Shown piece after piece: positions 17,756-26,128 of a stretch of DNA of 33,693 bases (its first letter is position 1; the number at the start of each line of letters is the position of its first letter). Location of the stretch: assembly GCA_002716485.1 (NCBI GenBank), contig PBBE01000043.1, positions 1 to 33,693 on the forward strand. Reading direction: 5' to 3'. The stretch comes from Actinomycetota bacterium. GTDB lineage: Bacteria > Margulisbacteria > Marinamargulisbacteria > GCA-2716485. The translations under genes were made by a program, and so were the position numbers. Under the pieces are notes generated by a model. The model worked only from the letters and a program-made list of their open reading frames with translations, was not told where the DNA came from and did no database searches.

Positions 17756-19552
17756 TTAAAATTGGGCCAGTAAGCGCTCGATGGCGCCTAAGCTTTGGAC
17801 CCAAAAGTCGCGTTTGGTAATATCAATCCCTGCTTTTTGGGTGATCTCGATGGGCGAGGCAGCGGAGCCTGCACTTAAAATCTCTTTGAGTGAGACGATC
17901 ATATCAGGGCCTTGTTGTTTGTATTGTTGATATAAGGCCATGACCAATAAGTTCCCAAAGTTATAGGCATAGACATAAAAGGGCCATTCAAAGATATGGG
18001 GGATCGCGGACCATTCCCATTTGAATTCATCGGGGTATTGGACCGAGTCGCCAAACATCTCTTTAACCAAGCGCATATATTGATCACAAAGCTGGTCTGG
18101 GGATTGTAGGGCTGAATCGATTTGGGAGTGGGTGGCCAGTTCAAAACTTGAAAAGACATTTTGGCGATGGGAAGTGGCAAAAATATCTTCTAACTTGTCA
18201 GCAATCAGTGCTTGGCGTGCAGCCGGGTCCTTGATTTCAGATAAGAGCAGGTCCGTAATAATCATTTCAGTAAATACTGAGGCCGTTTCTGCCAAAGGAA
18301 GAATGGGGTGGTAGTTGACATATCGTTGTTTGCAGGCAAATAAATCATGAATGCCATGGCCTAACTCATGGGCCAAGGTGGCCACGTCTCGGGTCCGGCC
18401 TTGGTAATTGAGCATGACATAGGGGGCAATATCAGGGCTAGAGCAAGAACAAAAAGCGCCGCCTCTCTTTTTACTCATAATAGGGGCATGGATCCGGTTT
18501 TGGTCAAAAATAAGTTTGGCTTTTTCATAAAATTCATCATCGAAACGGGACAGGCCACTTAATACAATATCTTTGGCTTCTTCCCAGCTGAACCGGACCT
18601 CGCTTTGCTGGATCGGGGCATAAATATCTGCCAAGCTCATATCAGATAAACCTAAAATAGAGGATTTCTTTTGATAATAATTTTGGACCAAGGGATAGGA
18701 CTCCTTGGTAACGTCATGGAGTAACTGGATCAGGTCGTCGGGAAGATCGTTTTGGGTGTTTCGGATGCTAATGGCCGAGTCATAGCCCCTGAGCTCTCGT
18801 TCAATGCCATAGTCTTTCACAATATGATTAAATAAATGGGTATGAATCAGCGTGTCTTGTTCATAGCGTGCCAGAAAGGTTCTCATGGCCCGTCGTCTCA
18901 CATCGGGGCGAAGGTCCTGTCTTAGGGCCCGTAACTGGCTACCGTTCATCTTTTGGACCTTACCGTCCAATTCAAAATCGAACTCATAACTGGCGGTCAG
19001 CTCTTCATATAATTTACATAAAGCTTGGCTGCCAGTAAGGTCTTTTAAGTTAATGACTTTTTCTTCGGCTTCACTTAAGTTATATTGGGCCGTTTGATGG
19101 GCATGGGTTAAGTAATACGTCAGGTCACTGAGTGCCGGGTCTTGTTGGAGCGTCTTGAGACGGTCACTGGAAAAGGCACTTAATTCCAAATGAAAAAATA
19201 ATAAGTCGTTTTGGATATAGGAATCCGATTCATCAATTTTAGCCACCAATTGTTTGGCGACTTGGTTACTGGTATCCGTGGCAAAGACCAAATGTGCATA
19301 TTGACCCAAGCGAGACATGGCTTGGCGGATGGTTTCGTAGTCGTTAAAGCAGTCGGCCAGTTCAGGGCCAGATAGCTGGGCCAGTTGGCCTTTATAGCGC
19401 TTCTGAAAGGCCTTGGCCTGTAATTGTGCCGTGCTCATGGTATCTTCAATGGCAGGGTCAGATAGGTCATTATATAAGTCACTTAGGTCCCAGAGGATTT
19501 GATCGGATCCATAGGACGTGGATGGGTCGGTTTTTGATTGGGTTTGGCTCAT
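17756..19552 (-). CDS. pepF: Oligoendopeptidase F (M3 family)
   Basis: ATLAHELGHGIHDLFACKQ zinc motif; PepF-like N-terminal WDLSDLYNDLSDPAIEDTM. Confidence 0.93.
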   Translation of the reverse strand: MSQTQSKTDPSTSYGSDQILWDLSDLYNDLSDPAIEDTMSTAQLQAKAFQKRYKGQLAQLSGPELADCFNDYETIRQAMSRLGQYAHLVFATDTSNQVAKQLVAKIDESDSYIQNDLLFFHLELSAFSSDRLKTLQQDPALSDLTYYLTHAHQTAQYNLSEAEEKVINLKDLTGSQALCKLYEELTASYEFDFELDGKVQKMNGSQLRALRQDLRPDVRRRAMRTFLARYEQDTLIHTHLFNHIVKDYGIERELRGYDSAISIRNTQNDLPDDLIQLLHDVTKESYPLVQNYYQKKSSILGLSDMSLADIYAPIQQSEVRFSWEEAKDIVLSGLSRFDDEFYEKAKLIFDQNRIHAPIMSKKRGGAFCSCSSPDIAPYVMLNYQGRTRDVATLAHELGHGIHDLFACKQRYVNYHPILPLAETASVFTEMIITDLLLSEIKDPAARQALIADKLEDIFATSHRQNVFSSFELATHSQIDSALQSPDQLCDQYMRLVKEMFGDSVQYPDEFKWEWSAIPHIFEWPFYVYAYNFGNLLVMALYQQYKQQGPDMIVSLKEILSAGSAASPIEITQKAGIDITKRDFWVQSLGAIERLLAQF

Positions 19553-19653
19553 AATAAGGGGTGCCTCCTTCAGCAGTCTTTCTTATAGTGTATCACGCTT
19601 AAACAATGAATGACGATCAAAAATAAGGCGTTTAATCTGGCTTGGAAATCCAG

Positions 19654-19659
19654 TATACT
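19654..19659 (+). promoter_or_regulatory. Candidate -10 element (TATACT) of cinA, predicted leaderless
   Basis: TATACT is 9 nt upstream of the cinA ATG at 19669; no Shine-Dalgarno sequence. Confidence 0.45.
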
Positions 19660-19668
19660 AAAACAAAG

Positions 19669-20874
19669 ATGATCAAATTAATTTGTACTGGCCAAGAGCT
19701 CCTAGATGGTCGGGTTCTTAATCATAACCAAGTGACCATTGCCCAGCACTTAAATGCCGCCGGTTATGACTTAGGGTATGCTGTTAGCCTGCCTGATGAT
19801 ACGGCCATGATTGTTAATGAGATTCGACGGGGATTAAATGAGGGGGCAGTAATGATTATTACCGGTGGCTTGGGGCCAACCCATGATGATGTGACCCGAA
19901 GTGCCATCGCCGAGGCCACTGGACGCCCTTTATATTTAGATGAGGGGCTCTTAGCAGGTTTAAAAGCCTATTATAAACGAAAAAATAAGCCGTATCCGGA
20001 GGCCAATATTCAGCAAGCGATGTTGCCAGAAGGATCGGTGATATGGCCGAATTTAAAAGGAACTGCGGCAGGCTTTTATATAAGTCATCAAAACGGGCAT
20101 CTCATGGTCATGCCAGGGGTTCCCAGTGAAATGGAAGCCATGTTAACCCAGGACTTGATCCCTAAATTACGTGATATTCAACCCCAAACTAATATCAAAG
20201 AGGCCCAGTGTTATGTGTTTGGAATAGGTGAGTCTCAGATTATGCAGCAGGTCCAGTCGATGAGTCAGGCAAGTAAGATCCGGTATGAGGCCACCCCTTG
20301 GGGTGTTAAATTAAGTTATCGAGATCCGGATGCATCGATTGTGCATCAGTGGTATCAAGGGATCTTAGCACAATTTAAGGGTCAGTTGGTCACAGAAGAT
20401 CCTGATTTTTTAACAGCAATCATGATGCGATTACAGCGTCAGGGGCTCACTGTGGCCATTGCTGAATCTTGTACAGGGGGCCAGATTTCTCAGGCCATGA
20501 CCGGGGTGCCAGGCGCTTCAGCGGTTTTTAATGTGGGGCTTGTGACCTATAGTAATACGGCAAAACATCAATTTTTAGGGATTGATCCCACATTAATTGA
20601 GCATGATGGCGCGGTCAGTGAGACCGTGGCAAAGAACATGGCCCAACAGGCACGAGAGAAAAGTCAGTCTGATATCGCCATGTCAGTGACCGGGATCGCG
20701 GGGCCAGGTGGCGGCTCCAGAGAAAAGCCCGTAGGGACAGTGTATATGGGAATGGCCACTAAAACAGAGGTCGTGGTCAGGCGATATTTATTTCAAGGGG
20801 ACAGAGCCCATATCCAACACCAAGCCACACGGCAATGTTTGCTGGATCTATATCAGGAGATAGGTAATGAATAA
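19669..20874 (+). CDS. cinA: CinA-family protein (molybdopterin-binding-like plus nicotinamide-nucleotide amidase domains)
   Basis: TGQELLDGRVLNHNQVTIAQHL, TGGLGPTHDDVT, VAIAESCTGGQISQAMTGVPGAS, SVTGIAGPGGG. Confidence 0.95.
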   Translation: MIKLICTGQELLDGRVLNHNQVTIAQHLNAAGYDLGYAVSLPDDTAMIVNEIRRGLNEGAVMIITGGLGPTHDDVTRSAIAEATGRPLYLDEGLLAGLKAYYKRKNKPYPEANIQQAMLPEGSVIWPNLKGTAAGFYISHQNGHLMVMPGVPSEMEAMLTQDLIPKLRDIQPQTNIKEAQCYVFGIGESQIMQQVQSMSQASKIRYEATPWGVKLSYRDPDASIVHQWYQGILAQFKGQLVTEDPDFLTAIMMRLQRQGLTVAIAESCTGGQISQAMTGVPGASAVFNVGLVTYSNTAKHQFLGIDPTLIEHDGAVSETVAKNMAQQAREKSQSDIAMSVTGIAGPGGGSREKPVGTVYMGMATKTEVVVRRYLFQGDRAHIQHQATRQCLLDLYQEIGNE

Positions 20875-21601
20875 GATCCAATTACTGGCCTTAATCTTGG
20901 CCATTTATGGGTGGATTAACTTAATCTTATTGTTGGTCAAAAAGGGCCTTTATCATTATTTATGTCAGAAAGCCCTTAATCAGATTCATGTTAAAGGGCT
21001 TGATTTTTCAACAACAAAAACGGGGTTCCAAAGCCGAAAATATTTTAAATGCCAAATGTCTTTGCCTGGAATATGGAGGACGGTGGGTCAACATATAGAC
21101 CTTAAAGGTCGCTCGTTATTAGATGTGGGTGCCGGAAAAGGCTTTACCTTATTCGAAGCAATGGCCGAGCCGTTTAAGAAAGTGGCAGGGGTTGAAATCA
21201 ATACTGACTTGGCCAAGGTCATCCATAAAAACTTTGCATTGCTAGGGATCCCACCCATCCTCATTTTTGAGCAAGATTGCCTGTCTTTAGAGCAGCAATT
21301 AGATGAGTATGATCTTTTTTATTTTTTTAACCCCTTTAATCGGGGGGTCTTGAGTCAGTTTTTAGAGCACCTTAATGAGTCTTTTAATCGCAAGCCAAGA
21401 GCCATTAGTATCGTTTATTTTTACCCGGTTTATGACACGTTATTTAAGAAATATGGCTATTCACGACAAGTGGTGATTAAAATGCATCCCTTTTTAGGGC
21501 TAACAAAGTTAGGGCAAGTCCATGTCTTTGAAAAGACCATTAAGTCAGGGTCTTCTGTACCACATCAAAGCGTTGAAAAGGACCTGACGCCTGGACTTTA
21601 A
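20867..21601 (+). CDS. SAM-dependent methyltransferase-like protein with N-terminal TM helix
   Basis: TM segment LLALILAIYGWINLILLLV; SAM motif I LLDVGAGKGFTLFEAM; FNPFNRGVLSQFL; overlaps cinA by 8 nt. Confidence 0.8.
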   Translation: MNKIQLLALILAIYGWINLILLLVKKGLYHYLCQKALNQIHVKGLDFSTTKTGFQSRKYFKCQMSLPGIWRTVGQHIDLKGRSLLDVGAGKGFTLFEAMAEPFKKVAGVEINTDLAKVIHKNFALLGIPPILIFEQDCLSLEQQLDEYDLFYFFNPFNRGVLSQFLEHLNESFNRKPRAISIVYFYPVYDTLFKKYGYSRQVVIKMHPFLGLTKLGQVHVFEKTIKSGSSVPHQSVEKDLTPGL

Positions 21602-22721
21602 CCAACTGGTTGGCCCTTGCCGAAGAAAGGGGGGTGCCATTAGGGGTTTGCATGTTAGTGACATCCAATAAATAGCGGCGGCCTGTTTGGGATAGCACAG
21701 TGAGTTGATCGCCTTTATGGATCTCGGTTTTAAGGGAAATAAACGGCTGGCCGTCTGATGAAATGGCTTTAACTGTGCCCACAAAGACAGCGCTTTTGTT
21801 ATAGCCATTAAAATTGGCCAAGACACTTTCTTGGGCCGGTCGCTGGGTCAAGCCACCTGTGCTAAAGGTCCGGTTCGATACAGATGATAGCTGCTGGTTT
21901 AGTGTGTCCTTTTGGTCTTGAAAAGCTTGATGTTCGCCCGAAGCAATGGCATCTAATGCGTGGCGATAAGAGGCGACCACATTGGCCAAATAGAGATTGG
22001 ATTTCATTCGGCCTTCCACTTTAATGGAGGCGATGGGGGCCTTGCAAATTTGGGGGAGTAAAGATAAGGCATTTAAGTCTTTGGCGTTCATCATATGGGT
22101 CGGCGCTTGTTCTTGGAACTGGTAGGGGTGGCGACAAGATTGGATACAGCCCCCGCGGTTAGAGTCTCTGCCCACACTATAGTTGGAGATAACGCATTTA
22201 CCTGAATAACTGGCACACATGGCCCCATGGACAAAGATCTCAAGCTCAGTCCCTGTCACATCATGGATCTCTTGGCATTCAGATAGACTCACTTCCCGGG
22301 CCAAAATGAGTCGAGACGCGCCTGCCTTGACCCAAGAAAGGGCGGCATGGGCATTGGTAATACATGCCTGGGTGGAGACATGTAAAGGTAAATTGGTATG
22401 CTGTTTGGCCAACTCAAAGACCCCGCGGTCCGCAATAATTAGGCCATGAGGGCCAAGGCGTTGTAAGGTCGAAAGGTACGATGCAATGGGCCCTAGATCT
22501 GAATGATGGGCCATGCCGTTGAGGATCACATAGACCGATTTTCCTTGTTCATTAGCCATTTGGATGCCCCGTTCAAGCTGGGCATCTGTAAAGTTATCCG
22601 CATATTTGCGTAGACCAAAGACATGACCGCCTACATAAACGGCATCAGCGCCATGGGCAAAGGCGATTTGTAATTTTTCAAGGTTTCCAGCGGGGGCCAA
22701 TAGTTCAGGAATCGTACTCAT
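21540..22721 (-). CDS. U32-family protein (TrhP/YegQ-like tRNA hydroxylation type)
   Basis: PELLAPAGNLEKLQIAFAHGADAVYVGG; CASYSGKCVISNYSVGRDSNRGGCIQSCRHPY four-Cys motif; IKVEGRMKSNLYLANVV. Confidence 0.9.
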   Translation of the reverse strand: MSTIPELLAPAGNLEKLQIAFAHGADAVYVGGHVFGLRKYADNFTDAQLERGIQMANEQGKSVYVILNGMAHHSDLGPIASYLSTLQRLGPHGLIIADRGVFELAKQHTNLPLHVSTQACITNAHAALSWVKAGASRLILAREVSLSECQEIHDVTGTELEIFVHGAMCASYSGKCVISNYSVGRDSNRGGCIQSCRHPYQFQEQAPTHMMNAKDLNALSLLPQICKAPIASIKVEGRMKSNLYLANVVASYRHALDAIASGEHQAFQDQKDTLNQQLSSVSNRTFSTGGLTQRPAQESVLANFNGYNKSAVFVGTVKAISSDGQPFISLKTEIHKGDQLTVLSQTGRRYLLDVTNMQTPNGTPLSSARANQLVKVQASGPFQRFDVVQKTLT

Positions 22722-22770
22722 GCTCATAGTGTGCCATATTTAATAGAAATGGACAATTGCCTCTTAATAT

Positions 22771-24087
22771 TTAAGAGAGCCCTGCAAGGAAATGGGCATG
22801 GGCCTTACCATTATTTAATACCTCATGAAGCTGGGCAGTGACCGTCTCATCATCGCCAAGGCCCCATTGGGTCAAAAGAAATCGACATTGATAAATCAGG
22901 GCGTCTTGGAAGGGCGAAGGGGTCCCTGTTAAGGCAGAAACGCCTGCCTCAAAGTGGTCCCGGGCACTTAAAGAGAAATCGGGTAGGATCTTATCATAAG
23001 GCCCCATCTCAAACTGACTTGTGTCCACAAAATCATCACGATGATGGGCGCCTTGAAGGTGGGTATAATGCACCCGTCGATCCAAGCGCAACTGTACCGA
23101 TCCTTCTTGGCCACGGACCAATAAAATATTGCAATGGGGAAATTCTTGTTGAAATAATTGGCTCAAGAGCCCTTGATAAGCAGGATGAGTATAACTGGTT
23201 AATAGATAATGATGATCATGTCGGATGGGGAGTAGCAGTTTTTCAAGGGTAGATAGTAAAGGCCGTTTGACCATTTGGATACGAAGGGACTTTAGGGCAT
23301 GAAGGTCCGGCGAAAATTCCTGTTGTGACAAGTAGGCCCAGCCGATCCCAGGATCTTCAAGGCGCTGACATACATCAGATATAGAGGGGGGGCGAAAGGG
23401 GCCCGCTTGTTCAAAGACTTGCTCAGGCGTCACCCCAAACTTAGGCCCGCATTGATGGGTCCCATGAAGGAGAACTGGGTGACCCATGCTGGCCAAAATA
23501 GGGGCCAAAAAGGGCCAAAAGCAGTGGTGGCGATTGAGTCCGTCATAAGCGTTGGCAATTTCGATCAGGTGACTGGTATTAACAGATGAAAAGCGGGATA
23601 GGGTTCGAAAATGGGAGAGACAGACTTGGTTCTCAGATAGGCTTTCTCCTTTTAATCGTAAGGCCTCCAGAATCGCAGCTTTGTAATACTCAGGTACATC
23701 TGTTTGGGTGATCCAGCTCATGGCCTGAGACATGTCATCATGGGCTAAGTCATTTCCTTGGATAAGCGTTTGGATGCAGTGTTCGATCGCTTGACTTGGT
23801 GGTCTGAATAACCAGGAGAGAGTGGCAGGTAATGGCTGCGCTTGAAAATGATCTAAAAAGGCCGCCTCGTCAGGGCTTTTCTCTAAGGCCAAAAGGGCCG
23901 TGAGTAGGGTCACTTTGGTCACCAAAAGACAGTCTTGACTTTGAAGTAAGTGGGTGAGCTGGGTAAGGGCATCTGCTGCCAAAGGGACACTCATTTTCTT
24001 GCCCGTACCTTTTTGTTTGAGCAAGGCCACTAACGCGTCTTGGTCTGAGGACCAAGACGGCGGTAATGTAAGTTTAACCTGACTCAT
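22771..24087 (-). CDS. Anthranilate phosphoribosyltransferase-like protein (TrpD2/YbiB type)
   Basis: GHPVLLHGTHQCGPKFGVTPEQVFEQAG, NAYDGLNRHHCFWPFLAPILASMG; TrpD-like fold without canonical TrpD motifs. Confidence 0.75.
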   Translation of the reverse strand: MSQVKLTLPPSWSSDQDALVALLKQKGTGKKMSVPLAADALTQLTHLLQSQDCLLVTKVTLLTALLALEKSPDEAAFLDHFQAQPLPATLSWLFRPPSQAIEHCIQTLIQGNDLAHDDMSQAMSWITQTDVPEYYKAAILEALRLKGESLSENQVCLSHFRTLSRFSSVNTSHLIEIANAYDGLNRHHCFWPFLAPILASMGHPVLLHGTHQCGPKFGVTPEQVFEQAGPFRPPSISDVCQRLEDPGIGWAYLSQQEFSPDLHALKSLRIQMVKRPLLSTLEKLLLPIRHDHHYLLTSYTHPAYQGLLSQLFQQEFPHCNILLVRGQEGSVQLRLDRRVHYTHLQGAHHRDDFVDTSQFEMGPYDKILPDFSLSARDHFEAGVSALTGTPSPFQDALIYQCRFLLTQWGLGDDETVTAQLHEVLNNGKAHAHFLAGLS

Positions 24088-24106
24088 GTTTGGTAAGAAA
24101 CGACGC

Positions 24107-24649
24107 TTAGGCCTCTTCTTCTACTAACTGAGGAAACATTTCATCTAGGGCACTATCAAAGTCATCCAAGCGATCTTGGTATTGGCTTAATAAAGGTGCA
24201 AAGTCGCCCTGGATCATAATATCAAAGATCCCGTCATTTTGTTGAATGGCATTGACCACGGTCTGGTCTTGTTCACCCAAGACTTCACCAAAAACGGTAT
24301 GGTTACCGTCTAAGTGAGGGCAGGGAACATGGGTAATAAAAAATTGGCTGCCATTGGTACCAGGACCTGCATTGGCCATGGATAACTTTCCTGGCGCATC
24401 ATGAGCGCGGTCAGGGTGACACTCGTCTTCGAATTGGTAGCCAGGTCCGCCGGTTCCGGTCCCTAGTGGGCAACCGCCTTGGATCATAAACGAGTCAATG
24501 ACCCGGTGAAAATTGAGGTCTTGGTAGTAACCTCGTTGGGCCAAGTTAATGAAGTTGGCAACCGTCAATGGCGCTTCTTCATGAAATAAGCGAAGGGAAA
24601 TATCTCCTTGGCTAGTTTGGATGGTGGCAGTAATTGCTTGTTGGGTCAT
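24107..24649 (-). CDS. ppiB: Peptidyl-prolyl cis-trans isomerase, cyclophilin type
   Basis: [71 protein letters not shown]. Confidence 0.95.
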   Translation of the reverse strand: MTQQAITATIQTSQGDISLRLFHEEAPLTVANFINLAQRGYYQDLNFHRVIDSFMIQGGCPLGTGTGGPGYQFEDECHPDRAHDAPGKLSMANAGPGTNGSQFFITHVPCPHLDGNHTVFGEVLGEQDQTVVNAIQQNDGIFDIMIQGDFAPLLSQYQDRLDDFDSALDEMFPQLVEEEA

Positions 24650-24761
24650 AAGGGCCTCCTATTTAATGACATCATTGTGTCTAAAGTATACAAGTATTTG
24701 AGCAGGAGTGAAAGGGGTGGCATTGCAGGACATGAAATAGTATATTAAAAGGAGAGTATCA

Positions 24762-25175
24762 ATGAACCTGCAACATTTAATTTTATTTGATGGTCAGTGT
24801 GGCCTTTGCCAGAAAAGTGTCCAGTGGATTATCCAGCATGACACTAGGAAGCAATTTGTCTTTGCCTCATTACAAAGTCAGTGGGCCCAGTCGCTATTAA
24901 GTGAGCATGGTTGGCCCCACAATACGATGGATAGCATTCGACTGATCAGCCCTTATCCTAGCCAACATGCACAATTATATTCTCGATCAGAGGCCATTTT
25001 AGTCATTACTAAGATTTTAAGGCATCCTTATCGCTGGGTACTGCGCTTTTGCCCTGTGTTTATTCGGGATGCGGTTTATAAACAAGTCCAAAAGAATCGG
25101 TACCGAATCTGGGGCCAATCTGAGACCTGTTGGGTTCCCAGTCTTGAACTGAAGGGCCGTTTTTTGGACCAGTAG
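24762..25175 (+). CDS. DCC-family (DUF393) thiol-disulfide oxidoreductase-like protein
   Basis: LFDGQCGLCQKSVQWII motif and C-terminal FIRDAVYKQVQKNRYRIWG. Confidence 0.92.
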   Translation: MNLQHLILFDGQCGLCQKSVQWIIQHDTRKQFVFASLQSQWAQSLLSEHGWPHNTMDSIRLISPYPSQHAQLYSRSEAILVITKILRHPYRWVLRFCPVFIRDAVYKQVQKNRYRIWGQSETCWVPSLELKGRFLDQ

Positions 25176-25180
25176 GGGCC

Positions 25181-26128
25181 TTAGCCTCTCAAAACAATCA
25201 TCAGCAAATAGGCACCATAGCCCAGAAGTAATAGCATAGACCCCCCACGGGACAAGTAACGGCCAGGGCTCAATAACAGGACCCCAAAAAGGGCCACAAC
25301 TGCCAATAAACTAATCCCAAAGTCCAGCATGAGTGCAGGGGATAGGGCAATGGGGGCAATCAGGCCACTAACACCTAAAATTAAGACCAAATTAAAGATG
25401 TTAGAGCCAATAATATTTCCTAAGGCCAGCTCAGAGGCCCCTTTTTTAGCCGCAATAATCGTGGTAACAAGTTCGGGTAAGGAGGTCCCTAAGGCAATGG
25501 CAAAAAGGGCAATCAGGGCCTCAGAGATGCCCCAAAGTTGGGCCAGTTGGGTGCCAGAATCAATTACCCATTTGCCACCCAAGGGCAATAAAATGGCACC
25601 TAAAATGACCCAGATAATAGGCTTAAGTAGAGACCCATTGGCTCGTTCAGGGCGATGGTCGAGCATATGATGAGAAAATAGCCAATATAAAAACCCCACA
25701 AAAATTATCAATAAAGCGACACTGTCCCATCGTGATAGGGCGGGGCTTTGTAAGGGCAAGCAGGCCAAAATAATGACCACTGCGCCAATCAAAATATTAA
25801 TCAAAAGTTCTTGGGTCCGGTTCTTTTGGGGTAAGGCCAGGACAAATAGACTTCCCGATAGGCCTAAAATTAAGAGTGTATTCGCAATATTAGAGCCAAT
25901 AATATTACCGAAAATAATATCAGGTTTTTGTTGGAGGCTGGCCAGGACATTGACCACTAGTTCTGGTGCAGAGGTCCCAAAAGAGACCAAGGTCAACCCG
26001 ATTAATAGGTCAGGGATATGGCAAGAGCGGGCCACATTGCCAGCCCCTTCAACCAAAAGGTCGCCCCCTTTCCATAGGCAAATAAAGCCAGTGGCAAGTA
26101 AGAGCAATAAGAGTACGGTCTCATTCAT
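25181..26128 (-). CDS. CaCA-family Na+/Ca2+ exchanger-like membrane protein
   Basis: Two alpha repeats: SFGTSAPELVVNV...GNIIGSNIANTLLILG and ALGTSLPELVTTI...GNIIGSNIFNLVLILG. Confidence 0.93.
   Translation of the reverse strand: MNETVLLLLLLATGFICLWKGGDLLVEGAGNVARSCHIPDLLIGLTLVSFGTSAPELVVNVLASLQQKPDIIFGNIIGSNIANTLLILGLSGSLFVLALPQKNRTQELLINILIGAVVIILACLPLQSPALSRWDSVALLIIFVGFLYWLFSHHMLDHRPERANGSLLKPIIWVILGAILLPLGGKWVIDSGTQLAQLWGISEALIALFAIALGTSLPELVTTIIAAKKGASELALGNIIGSNIFNLVLILGVSGLIAPIALSPALMLDFGISLLAVVALFGVLLLSPGRYLSRGGSMLLLLGYGAYLLMIVLRG

Noticed and set aside
19598-19605. GTTTAA on the minus strand upstream of pepF as a fourth sigma-B promoter
   Set aside because: 14 nt downstream reads AAGAAA rather than GGGTAT-like, so the -10 half does not match.
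19630-19656. GTTTAA upstream of cinA as a sigma-B promoter
   Set aside because: At 14-15 nt spacing the -10 reads CCAGTA/CAGTAT, not GGGTAT; TATACT as a housekeeping -10 is a better explanation.
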